Shown piece after piece: positions 16,401-26,200 of a DNA stretch of 40,186 bases. The DNA is from Branchiostoma floridae (lineage: Eukaryota; Chordata; Leptocardii; Amphioxiformes; Branchiostomatidae). The notes under the pieces are model-generated. The model searched no databases. It was not told the origin of the DNA and saw nothing but the letters and a program-made list of their open reading frames with translations. Positions within the stretch are counted from its first letter, which is position 1. The number at the start of each line of letters is the position of its first letter. The DNA lies in NCBI RefSeq assembly GCF_000003815.2, contig NW_023365693.1:1-40186 (forward strand). The letters are read 5' to 3'. A program made the position numbers and the translations under genes.

Positions 16401-19400
16401 GTGTTCGGAGCCTTACAAATCATGCCTCTGAGCTAAGGTTACTGTATTGGCAGCAGTAACTGGTTGATCCTCTAAATATTCATTCATTCATTCATTCATT
16501 CCCTCTATCTCTCTTCCCCCAGGTCCAGCTAGTTGGTTATGCCCAGAAGCTTGACGTGTTTGGAGCCTTGCAGATCATGCCCCTGAGTTCTGGTTACTGC
16601 ATCGGCAGCTGTAACTGGCTCATCCAGTCCCACTATGAGAAAATCTCCTATATCTCCAGCTCTTCGGTCCTGACAACTCACCCCCAGCCTATGGTGAGTA
16701 GCAAAGTTATTTGTATTGTTATTGGGTGGGCACACTACTGTCTCTTTGTGAGGGGGGGCTAAATCGCAAGGGGCTGAAGCGGCGATCATTTGGTGCCACT
16801 CAGGTGACCTCTATACAACAGCAATTGCCCCAGATGCAGATTGTGGCGTTCTTGTTGTGGTGTAACTGGTGGAGCATTCAAGCTCGCTTTTGATACAGAA
16901 AACATTGCATATCAAATCTTGTATGATGACAATTACCCTCTTGTACATCATTCACAGTCTTAAAATTGTTCTTTTCTCTGTTTCTATCTTCCACCTTAGA
17001 AACAGGGACGATTACAGACCACAGATGTCCTTATCCTCGTATATCATACTCATTTTGTTTCTCTTCTCTATAAACTTCTGCAAGAGTACTAGAGACTTTT
17101 ACAGTAAACTTCATGCTTACTTTGAGGGACTGTACATGCAATTAAACTTCAGGCAAACTTGTATGATAAAAGATCTTTTTGTACATCATTCCCAGTAACA
17201 ACATTGTTTTTTATCCTCCTTCCTAGGACCTGGGACCATTTCAAAACTTCAATCTTGTATGTTAACAGATCCTTTTGTACAAAATTGATAAAATTATTCT
17301 TCTCTCTCCCTCTATGTTCCACCCCAGGACCAGGGTCCCTTACAGAACACAGATGTTCTCATCCTCGCCGGCCTGACCCAATCCCCGACCGCCAACCCTG
17401 ACAGCATGCTCTCCGAGTTCTGCAGCCATCTTGCTGTCACCGTCAAAAACGGTGGAAACGTCTTGGTTCCCTGCTACCCTTCGGGGGTCGTCTACGATCT
17501 CTTCGAATGTCTGGCCGTGTTTTTGGACAACTCAGGGTTGATGCAGCTGCCGGTATATTTCGTTTCGCCGATGGCGGACAGTTCGCTGGCGTACTCGAAC
17601 ATCTTTGCGGAGTGGCTGTGTCAGAGTAAGCAGAGTAAGGTGTACCTCCCTGAGGCACCGTTTGTACACGAAGAGCTGAAGACGATCAGCAGACTTAAGG
17701 TTGGTAACCTGTTTTTTCCACAATTTGTGGATTCTGCGATTTTAAGAGGAAAGTGGGTTTTTGTCCATCTGTGAATGTGGGGAAGCTGGAAAATGTCTTA
17801 GTGGCTTATCTACACAATTTAGTACATGTAATTGCTTTGGTTTGGTTGAATGAACACTTGGAATAAAATGTGTTTCCTCTACCACTGCTTTAGATGTGCA
17901 GTATAGATTTTACAAATTCTTTCCATTGATAATTTCCATATTGACTATTCATTCATTCACTGACTCACTGACTCACTGACTCACTCTTTCATTCATTAAT
18001 TCATTTATTCATTCATTCATTCATTCATTCCAGGTGTTCCCCAGTGTCCATGGAGACTTCAGCAGCGAGTTTAAAACGCCTTGCGTCGTCTTCGCCGGAC
18101 ACCCGACCCTACGATTTGGCGACGGTGTTCACTTCATGGAAATGTGGGGCCAATCAAAGGCAAACACCGTCATCTTCGTGGAGCCTGATATCCCGTACTT
18201 GGATGCGTTGGCGCCGTTCCAACCCTTAGCGATGAAAGCAGTCCACTGCCCTATTGACACAAGGTTTGTTGGTTTGTTTGTTTGAACCTTTATTTCATGA
18301 GAAGATTTTATATTAGTCTTAGAGACCATGTTTACTGTATTACATCCTTTTGTATCTATACACCTGTACTTAGCCTGATAGGGCTTGAATGTGCAATAAA
18401 GGATATTTCATAATCTGTGTCCGTTTATTTCAGGTTGAGCTTCCAACAGGCAAACAAAATCATCTCCGATCTGAAACCTCTTCACGTCGTGCTTCCCGAA
18501 ACTTACATCACTCCACCACCGTCCTTACCGCAACGATCAGACTTAGTGCTCGAGGCAGATCCCCCACCAACTACGTACCAGCGCGGCGAGGTCCTATCCC
18601 TCCCAATTAAGAGAATGTACGAGAAAATAGAAATTACTCCTGAGCTGGCGTCCGCTCTGGTGCCGTCTGAAATCAGGCAAGGCGTTGCGGTGGCTTCCGT
18701 AACAGGCGTTCTAGAAGCAAAGGATAACAACTACGTCCTGCAGTCAGTGCCCAAGCAGGTAATCTTAGTATTATGTGCATGTAACATTACATATATACTA
18801 TACATAATATACTTTATAAGCAGGTAATATTAGTATTATATACTTTGTATAATGTAAATAAAATTATGTAAATATTATTTATTTTATGCATTGGATATAT
18901 GCATCTAAGGTTTTTAGAAGAACCGTTTCCCTTACAATTGACTTTTGCTAGTTTTCTGTGTCATTTTTTCCAACTACTTATTGTATAGTTAACAATGTTT
19001 GAGTTTGTCCAAATGTACATTACTATGGTATGGTAAGCTATACACTATATTAAATCGTCCAGTTTTATTTCAGAAGCTTTTATTGTAAATATTGATGAAA
19101 TTCAGTTGATGCTGGAAAGGTGTTCAACATTTCAGGTAACGGCAGGGCCCGGACAGAAGCGGAAGCGGGAGGACAACGCAGACTTTGCACCACCAAAGCC
19201 GCACGTTTGGGGGGCAGTCCAGGTAAAACAGTTATGACACAATTGCATATTATTCCTACAATTTAGTGACTATGTTTTCCCAGGTAGATGTGCTTATTGA
19301 TCATTTTGTTTGGCGAGTTGACTCTAGTGACACCAAAGAAGTGTAGTGGATGTCATTTGAAATGCCCAGTCAGAAGTAATTCCGAATCTTCTAGTGTAAC

Positions 19401-19860
19401 AGATGTTGAGATTGAATCATTTTTAGCAGTAATACTTGACAGTCTGATAGCTATTTTGCATGCCAACATGCAACAACATGCCATTTATCCAGTTTATGTT
19501 TGTTTGTTTAGTTAGGTGTGCTAGTACTGAATTGTAGTGACGTTGAAGAAGAGTGATGGATGTCCGGAAGGAAATCTCTTGATTTTTTAACCAGGATGTA
19601 GCGATTGAATTGTTTTAAAAATCCTTTACATGATCGTCTTGACTTATTTACAGGTGGAGCAATTTGTGCAAGATCTTGAGAAGGGTGGAGTGACGGATGT
19701 TAAAGTTGAAGACACACCATCAGGACACATCATCCACCTGCAGTCTGAAGACACACTGATCCAGATCGAAGACGGCTCCACTCATATCTTCTGTGAGGGC
19801 AACGAGGAACTCAGGATCAAACTTAGGAACATCCTCCTCAAATGTCTCTCCAAGTTCTGA
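13215..19860 (+). CDS. INTS9: INTS9, Integrator complex subunit 9, complete, nine coding exons
   Basis: INTS9 is the catalytically inactive partner of the endonuclease INTS11 in the Integrator cleavage module, which cuts nascent snRNA and other Pol II transcripts. Exons: 13215-13442, 14811-14964, 15568-15785, 16523-16693, 17328-17699, 18034-18263, 18434-18758, 19136-19222 and 19654-19860. All junctions are GT-AG and phases agree; the sum is 1992 bases, or 663 residues plus stop, against about 658 in human. The ATG is preceded in frame by TAA at the acceptor, which fixes the start. It begins [14 protein letters not shown] and ends KCLSKF, both closely matching vertebrate INTS9. The histidine-rich HxHxDH zinc motif of active MBL nucleases is absent. 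A possible AATAAA is at 20043-20048. Five of the nine exons have partial copies of an edge in a neighbouring intron, and the last exon is copied downstream. Confidence 0.97.
13942..14673 (+). pseudogene. Four partial copies of INTS9 exon 2 with acceptors
   Basis: Copies begin after AG at 13942 (only GAGTGTGC), 14148 (about 50 bases, then SINE-like DNA), 14408 (about 20 bases, deleted) and 14563 (111 bases to CAGTGC at 14673). The last one differs from genuine exon 2 (14811) at ten positions, every one synonymous. It then runs into CATTCATTCA repeats with no donor. All lie in intron 1, upstream of the real exon. Confidence 0.88.
13981..14125 (+). repeat. ATTC/CACT-type microsatellite before a splice acceptor
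   Basis: Degenerate (ATTC)n and (CACT)n repeats run up to the polypyrimidine tract of the exon 2 copy at 14148. Similar tracts lie at 14676-14770, 16136-16200, 16320-16345, 16478-16505 and 17945-18030, each just upstream of an INTS9 exon or exon copy. They supply the pyrimidine-rich tract next to the acceptor. Confidence 0.8.
14811..16693 (+). CDS. INTS9: INTS9 exons 2-4: MBL domain and entry to beta-CASP domain
   Basis: Exon 2 (14811-14964) encodes [10 protein letters not shown] and [20 protein letters not shown]. At this position active relatives carry the HxHxDH zinc ligands, so the inactive form is confirmed. Exon 3 (15568-15785) encodes [19 protein letters not shown] and VNSALSK. Exon 4 (16523-16693) encodes [18 protein letters not shown] and LTTHPQPM. 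All three have partial tandem copies in the flanking introns. Confidence 0.95.
15040..15325 (+). mobile_element. tRNA-derived SINE, well preserved
   Basis: An A box TGGCCGAGTGGGTAAAG and a B box GAGTTCGATCCCCGG sit at normal tRNA spacing. A body then follows, shared with the copy at 4706-4972. It ends GGGAAGGAACTTTGACTTTGACTTTTTTT, a tail with a TTTGAC repeat. It lies in INTS9 intron 2 (14965-15567); the rest of the intron shows nothing notable. Confidence 0.85.
15843..15947 (+). pseudogene. Two donor-side partial copies of INTS9 exon 3
   Basis: Copies 15843-15903 and 15908-15947 repeat the 3' end of exon 3 (GGGACTGTTATGGGTTACATG through TCCAAG), each followed by GTAACTG, the same donor as the real exon. 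They lie downstream of the real exon, in intron 3. The genuine exon ends at 15785. The next 270 bases are unique sequence and ATTC repeats. Confidence 0.88.
16222..16472 (+). pseudogene. Two acceptor-side partial copies of INTS9 exon 4
   Basis: Copy 1 (16222-16326, acceptor CATGTAG) and copy 2 (16368-16472, acceptor ATTCCAG) repeat the first roughly 104 bases of exon 4 (16523). Copy 1 differs from the real exon only at synonymous sites. Copy 2 has acquired a TAA after CTGAGC and one Cys-to-Ser change. Both run into ATTC-type repeats and lack a donor. Confidence 0.9.
16999..17250 (+). pseudogene. Two decayed acceptor-side copies of INTS9 exon 5
   Basis: At 17000-17040 (after CCACCTTAG) and 17227-17250 (after TTCCTAG) the sequence resembles the beginning of exon 5 (17328), with ACAGATGTCCTTATCCTCG and GACCTGGGACC. 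Both are more diverged than the exon 2 and exon 4 copies. They lie in intron 4 (16694-17327), which otherwise shows no feature. Confidence 0.65.
17328..18758 (+). CDS. INTS9: INTS9 exons 5-7: beta-CASP domain
   Basis: Exon 5 (17328-17699) encodes the beta-CASP core, with [36 protein letters not shown] and LKTISRLK. Exon 6 (18034-18263) gives [20 protein letters not shown] and [19 protein letters not shown]. Exon 7 (18434-18758) gives [36 protein letters not shown] and the segment before the C-terminal domain. Each matches vertebrate INTS9 along its whole length. Confidence 0.95.
19136..19860 (+). CDS. INTS9: INTS9 exons 8-9: basic linker and C-terminal INTS11-binding domain
   Basis: Exon 8 (19136-19222) is a short variable linker with a basic GQKRKRED cluster, matching the human KKRKR position. 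Exon 9 (19654-19860) encodes [29 protein letters not shown] and the terminal LKCLSKF; in the family this C-terminal domain dimerises with that of INTS11. The stop is TGA at 19858-19860. The 432-base intron between them (19223-19653) carries decayed copies of the hammerhead-associated repeat near 19320-19365 and 19535-19575. Confidence 0.93.
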
Positions 19861-20171
19861 GTCTTAGACTCCAAGTTTTCATTCAAAATGTATATATTTT
19901 TCCAGTTTTGGGACGAAAATATTTGTCATATAACCTGAACAGATCACTTGCTGATAAAAATACACGATACAAAATATTTTTTTTACAGTTTTTGAAAAGA
20001 AAGGAAGAAATTGGTCATATAACCCAAACAGATCACCTAAGAAATAAACGAAAATGAGGAACTCGTGATGAAGCTGAGAAACACCCTAAGAGTGTCCCCA
20101 GTTTTCACTCTCAGCTCTTTCTGTAAATTGTACCAAAAGTTTATGACTGGTTGTACCAAAAGTTGATGTCT

Positions 20172-20309
20172 GGACACATCATCCACCTTCAGTCTGAAGA
20201 CACACTGATCCAGATTGAAGACGGCTCCACTCACATCTTCTGTGAGGGCAACGAGGAACTCAGGATCAAACTTAGGAACATTCTCCTGAAGTGTCTCTCT
20301 AAGTTCTGA
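20172..20309 (+). pseudogene. Second copy of INTS9 C-terminal coding sequence
   Basis: This copy repeats GGACACATC through the TGA stop of exon 9, offset by 449 bases from the original. Every difference seen (CTG/CTT, ATC/ATT, CAT/CAC, CTC/CTG, AAA/AAG, TCC/TCT) is synonymous. The equivalent of the upstream acceptor reading frame, from about 19987, hits a stop at 20055-20057, so this copy seems unusable as an exon. The flanking 3' UTR is also duplicated. Confidence 0.85.
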
Positions 20310-20432
20310 GTCAAGTTTTCATTCAAAATGTATATATTTTTCCAGTTTTGGGACGAAAATATTGGTCATATACCCTGAACAGATCACTTGCCGGTAAAAA
20401 TACCCGATACAAATGTATGTATTTTTTTACAG

Positions 20433-20693
20433 TTTTTGAAAAGAAAGGAAGAAATTCGTCATATACAATGTAACCCAAACAGGTCACTGAGTGTCCCAAG
20501 TTTTCACTCTCAGCTCTCTCTGCAAATGGTACCAAAAGTAGAAGACACACCGTCAGGACACATCATCCACCTGCAGTCTGAAGACACACTGATTCAGATC
20601 GAAGACGGCTCCACTCACATCTTCTGTGAGGGCAACGAGGAACTCAGGATCAAACTTAGGAACATTCTCCTTAAGTGTCTGTCCAAGTTCTGA
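20433..20693 (+). CDS. INTS9: Candidate alternative last exon of INTS9
   Basis: A strong acceptor, ATTTTTTTACAG, precedes an open frame of 86 codons plus TGA. The entry phase is 0, matching the end of exon 8. It begins FLKRKEEIRH, then about 25 unrelated residues, then [12 protein letters not shown] and the same C-terminus as exon 9, again with only synonymous changes. If used it would replace the first part of the C-terminal domain. It may equally be an unused tandem copy; transcripts would decide. It lies 573 bases beyond the regular stop. Confidence 0.4.
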   Translation, partial: FLKRKEEIRHIQCNPNRSLSVPSFHSQLSLQMVPKVEDTPSGHIIHLQSEDTLIQIEDGSTHIFCEGNEELRIKLRNILLKCLSKF

Positions 20694-22926
20694 GTCAGAG
20701 ACTACAACTTTCCATTCAAATGTAAATATTTTTGTATCTTTTCAGTTGTTGAAGCAAATAAGATTTGTCATGTACAGATGTAAAAATACATAAACAACAG
20801 AAGAACATATTAAGTCAACTGCAGAAACGCCTTTAAGTGTCCCAAACTTTAATTTACTTTCACTTTTTTCAGGTCCTTTTCTGTAAACCTCAGCACCAAA
20901 ACTTGAGTACTACATTCCCACCTCAACTGAAAGATGTATAATTTCTAAAGTTAACATAGGACTAAAACTAGACTAGAACTAGATCAAGTTAAAAACTTGC
21001 AAAGTCTTAATATCACATTATGATAGAGTATTAAATTTTAGTTAACTTGGACGTATGGTGTACATATTTGTACTTGGAGAAATATTTTAATTTTTTTGTA
21101 ACATTTTCTAGCATGGGTTTTGGATGTACATGTAGATGCTTAGTGCAGTTTTTCAGTCTATCACAGTGCTTCATGGCTTCCAAGGTAAGACTGCTCTGCT
21201 TTGTGTACAAAAAGCGTAGCATTTAAGCCAGGCTCAATTAAAGATGATTGATCCAGTTTATGTGGACTCATCCTCTTAGAAAGCCATTGTAGTAAAGAAC
21301 ACGTCTTTATAATACCTATTGTAGCAAGAAGCATCACTCCAGTGAGAAGCTCTGAGGAAGATGTCTGATAGGCATAAAAACGTCAGCAGGTGAGAAGTAA
21401 CTGGTTGCGTGACGTTTTATATACAAAGAAAAACTCCTAGTACTTGACACTGTAGTAGGCATGCTATTAACATGTAAATATAGTACAACATATTTAGTGA
21501 GTGGTTTTCAAATACTAAAAAGCTGCAATAAAAGTGTGACTTCAATGGTTCAAAATATTTACTCTGTATTTTCCTCATCTTTTTCACACAACACATACAA
21601 AAGAAAGCGCAAAACATTGTCAACAGTCTTCTACGTAACACACGGAAATCTGGGTAGTGTAAAAACCTTTTTGTTTTAAACCAACCATCTGTAAATTTTT
21701 CCACTACATTTACTAATTTTTCTACAACATTAAATATTGCCTTCACTGTATATTTTTTTTATTCTACCATCTTTTCACAACCTTCTCTCCATTGAGGTTG
21801 ATTTTTGGTCTTAAATTTTTATTGCTTGTATACGTAATAAGGCAGCCGAGAAGTTTAAAAGCTTAAGTTTCAAGTACATTGTAAATCCTGATGCAAATGT
21901 ATGATAAATAGAAATCACATCTAGACTAGATTAAGTAAAATGATTATCCACCTCAAGTTTGAACAAACACATCAAAATTACTACAAAAACATTTGACGCA
22001 AATTCATTTATCGTGTATATTTCCACTCAAAGTGGAGTAAGATTTGAAATTAACCATCATTTAATTCTTTTATGCAGCATTCCATTTTCACTCAATGACA
22101 AATTCATCTCGTATCAATGTCATTCATTCAGTTTCACTATAAATACTGTAGAATACAAAAGCAATGTTCCTCTTTTGAGATAGAATTCATACAGTTCAGA
22201 CACTCCCAGCAAAAATCTTAATTGTCGTTGTCAATATATACATGTACATACGTATACTGAAAAAAGTATCTTTTTTCTAGCCAAGCCATTTGTCATAAGT
22301 AAGGCACATTGTAAGACAATTTTATTTAGAGCAACTTTCTTCCTTCAATGAATGTTTGAAGTTGAGTTTCAATTCATTTATAGACCATGTTCAGGATATA
22401 CATGTAGCTGTATCTATATCCAAAATCCATTTGAGAAATTTTCGATATCTAAAATCTACGCCTTTAGAGAGACATTTCAAAGCAACATACCTAGAACAAC
22501 ATTCATTTTTGATGAAATATCGATACATTTCAATTCATGTAATATATTAGCAATATATACACATTATTATTATATTATTAAGCACACAATCATGTACAAT
22601 CTTCATGGAATGCACTTTAGTAATGTAGCAAAACCTGAAACAGTACGAGCACAAGTTAAGGCAATTTTTTCATTCAGTTTTAAGCAGCATAATCCACAAT
22701 CAAATTTAAATGTCATCAAAAAATTGACAACAGTTTTGCAGCATAGAAGAGGCATCAAGTGTTAGAAATGACTTTGACCATCAGGTCCAAAAGCCTCCTC
22801 ACATATCAAATATCATGGCAATCATATATATGAAAACTTGCACCAGAACCATACACTTGGACTCACATATGGGACCATGAAAAATAACCAATTAAGAAAA
22901 GTGTTAACTGGCTTCTACTGTAATTT
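20694..22926. other. INTS9 to zinc-finger intergenic region
   Basis: AT-rich sequence without a supported gene; short reading frames here look random. Near 21349-21397 there is a decayed hammerhead-associated repeat (CTGAGGA, ATGTC/GGCAT stem, AAAACGTC). A possible minus-strand poly(A) signal for the zinc-finger gene is TTTATT (AATAAA on the minus strand) at 22321-22326, but there are many A/T runs. Confidence 0.5.
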
Positions 22927-23188
22927 CTATGTGACAACAGCAGCTGTCTAAGACATTTATGTAAATTATCCGCTCCTTCTCAAAGACTTAAAGTTACGGC
23001 TGGAATCACTTGCTCAGACGGCGGTTATATTTAACCTCCTTGCTCCGATACACAACATCAGATTCTCCATTTTCAGGGAGGTGATAATTTTTATGTGACC
23101 ACAGTAGCTGTCTTTATGTCCACATGCTGGGCTAAATGGTTCAACACATTTTTGTAAGTTATCGGCTTCTTCTCACAAACTTAAGGTA
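22927..23188 (-). pseudogene. Two downstream copies of the zinc-finger gene's final coding segment
   Basis: Segments about 23092-23180 and 22929-22995 repeat the end of the last exon (23255-23345), with GTAGCTGTCTTTATGTCCAC, TTTTGTAAGTTATCGGCT and similar, at a period of about 163 bases. They lie beyond the stop codon, in the presumed 3' UTR. The farther copy is shorter and more diverged. Confidence 0.85.
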
Positions 23189-23254
23189 ACGGCAAGAACC
23201 ACACGCTCAGACCCATGTGAAACTAAATCTCCGTATTCAGGGAAGTGATCATTC

Positions 23255-26200
23255 CTACGTGACCACCGTAGCTGTCTTTATGTCCACATGCTGAGCTAAA
23301 TGGTTTAACACATTTTTGTAAGTTATCGGCTCCTTTTCACAAACTGTACACTGATAGCTCCGATGGTCCTCTCCCTCTCCATAGTGCTTCCTCAGCGCCC
23401 CCTTGCTGTTGGGCTGATAACTGCAGCCCAGGCAGACGACGGGAGCTACAGTCAGGTGAACGTAGGCAACATGGCGGTGGAGGCTCTGGTTACTACCTCC
23501 GGAGTAGTTACAGTGGGGGCACCTGGAAGTGAAAGTCATATCGATCCAGTTTAGCTCACTGAAGAGCTACTCTTACACTACTCCACCAAATTTGGGATTG
23601 TGTTCTCGCCACAAAAGCACCACCTACATCAGCTACATATAGGGGCGAGAAGAAGAACTACAGTTAGAAGCTCTGGGGAAGATGTCTGACAAACATCGAA
23701 ACGTAAGCAGGTGAGATTAACTGGCTGTGTAAAAGAAAATTCCTATGTCTCCACTATATATAATTCTCAAGCAGATCCTGCTAGCATAAGATAGTATCAA
23801 AAGCTGCCAGAGGAGTGAAGCCGGCCTAGGAGTGTTACGCTCCAGTGCCTGTTTGACTCCTTTTGGCTGGCTATACTCCTTGGTGAGTTTTTGATACTAT
23901 CTTATGGCACCGTAGGATCTGTTTGGAGATTATTCTTCCACTGGTCGTGACAGAAAAGACAGATGCTATGTATAGTAGTTACAGGTTCATTGTACATGTA
24001 TCTGGGAAGTTCCACTAGCTTTATCCAACAAGCACAATAGTGGACCACAGCTTAACATCCCATCCTAAGGACTGCAACCCTTTCCAGTAGCTTGCATGTC
24101 AGGTGAGCGACACAGCCAGAATCGAACCCATGGCTTCTAGCTCCAGAGGCAGGGCTACTTACATGTAGCCTGAGTACCATCCAGGTAGTAGTTCACTCCT
24201 GCTTCTGCTAGAGATGTCGAGGTTCCAAGACAGAATAGCAGAGAATTGACTGTGTATAGACATATAATAATAGTGTATAATAAATGCTGGAGCAAACTAC
24301 TATCCCGAATTAGTAAGTAGACTAAGGGCTACTACCACTCACCTGAAGGGTTTGAGTCCCGTGTGTGTGCGCATGTGCACCACCAGGTTAGACTTCAGTG
24401 CTGACCGATGCCCGCATTCACCACAGATGAAGGGGAGATGGCCAGTGTGTTTGGTCATGTGGACGTCCAGGCAGATCTTCTGGACAGCGCTGCTTAAGTA
24501 CAGATTCAGATTTTAGCAAGTATACATGATGAAATATTGCCTAAACTATGTGATTGATTGCAAGCATCTGCACTCAAATTCAGGACATATAAGACATAGT
24601 GAAATACCATGTAAGACAAAGCAACTTTGAGCAATGAGATTTATTGATCCATGAATAGTTTCATCAGGTTGGAGAAAAACATTCCTTTTTCATAACCACA
24701 ATGATATGTGACATTTTTTTTATAGTTTGGAATTCCATTATATCAATTCTGTTTAGCAATAGCTATATAATATGTCACTGTTAAACAGTGTTTTCTATTT
24801 GAGTCAGCAGTGACACCTAGCTGCTGTGCAAAGTGGACCAGTCATTTGTGCCCTGAAGATGACAGATGGTCATTGAAACGTGTGGCCTTGAAAACGTAGC
24901 TGTGAATAAAGAGCTTTTGGCCATCAAGAGTTATTGCCATCATGAATTACAATCTTGCTTAAAGTTTTCGTTATAATACAGCATACAATTTACAATTAAG
25001 CATATGGCTTCACAGATTTAAGTAGAGTAAAAAAATTGAAGTTTATAGTACCTGTAGTCACATAGGTCACACTTGTATGGATGCAGCCCTGTGTGGATCC
25101 TCATATGTTTCTCCATCTCAGTTTTGAGGAAGGAGCGGTACCCACACTCAGCACACAGGAATGATTTCTCCTTCCTGTGACGCGATATGTGCGCGTCCAG
25201 ACTGCCTTTCGTTCTCGCGGAGTATTCGCATGTTGGGCACTTGAAGGGGCGGTCATCAGAGTGAACCTTAGATAGAGAAATAGGTAAAAAGTTTATGCCA
25301 TAACTCGATAAAAAAAAAACACTCAGCACACAGGAACGATAATCATTTCTCCTTCCTGTGCCGCGATATGTGTGCATCCAGACTGCCTTTCGTTCTCGCG
25401 GAGTATTCGGGTACATGTCCGTTAGAATTTTAGAAAACTTGTTTAACTTGTAATACACCCTAAACATGTAAACTGACTAGAGTTGTCTGAAAATCACCTA
25501 AAAGTTTCACCTTCATGTGGTTTCTTAAGACGGATTTGGCCGCGAACGACTTCCCGCACGTTGGACACTTGTAAGGCCTCTCTGAGGAGTGGTGGTACTT
25601 AAGGTGCATCTTGTAAGCAAACTGTCTTGTGGTTGTGTAGCTGCACTTCTCACAGCTCAAGACGTCTTCTTGGGAATGCATCTAGAGGTGTTAAATAAAA
25701 AAGTGTAATTCAAGGATAGTAGTTTTTTTCAAGACAACCAGTTAATATTGCCTATCATGCCTATTCGATGCCTATCAGACATCTTCCTCAGAGTTTCTAA
25801 CTAGAGTGCAATTTTTCAAGCAACTGGAATTGATTTGGGAAATGGTCACTGACAGACGCTATGATAACATCCACTCTCTTTCATCAATGACACTGAAGAG
25901 ATCTAGTTATAGAGCTGGTTTTCCTATAGGTGACATTTTTGAGGAGTGGTGGTACTTCAGGTGCATCCTGTAAGCAAACTGTCTTGTTGTGGTGTAGTTA
26001 CACTTCTCACAGCTCAATATGTCTTCTTGAGAGTGCATCTGGAGGTGTTAAACAATAAGATATACCAAATAGCAATTACTCAAGCAACAGGATATGATTT
26101 TTGAAACGTTTCAGATAACATCCATTATCTTTTGTCAGTGACACTGAAGAGATCTAGTTGGAGAACAGGTTTTTCTACATCTGACCCCCTCGATCTCGAA

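Noticed and set aside
20388-20432. ATG at 20388 as the start of a separate small gene
   Set aside because: The segment lies in a repeated INTS9 3' region and its only conserved part is the INTS9 C-terminus; an alternative last exon from 20433 explains the open frame better.
25018-25467. Single long zinc-finger exon of 149 codons
   Set aside because: The part before 25266 includes intron and a partial exon copy; a clear acceptor at 25268/25267 and a matching phase define the exon as 25266-25052.
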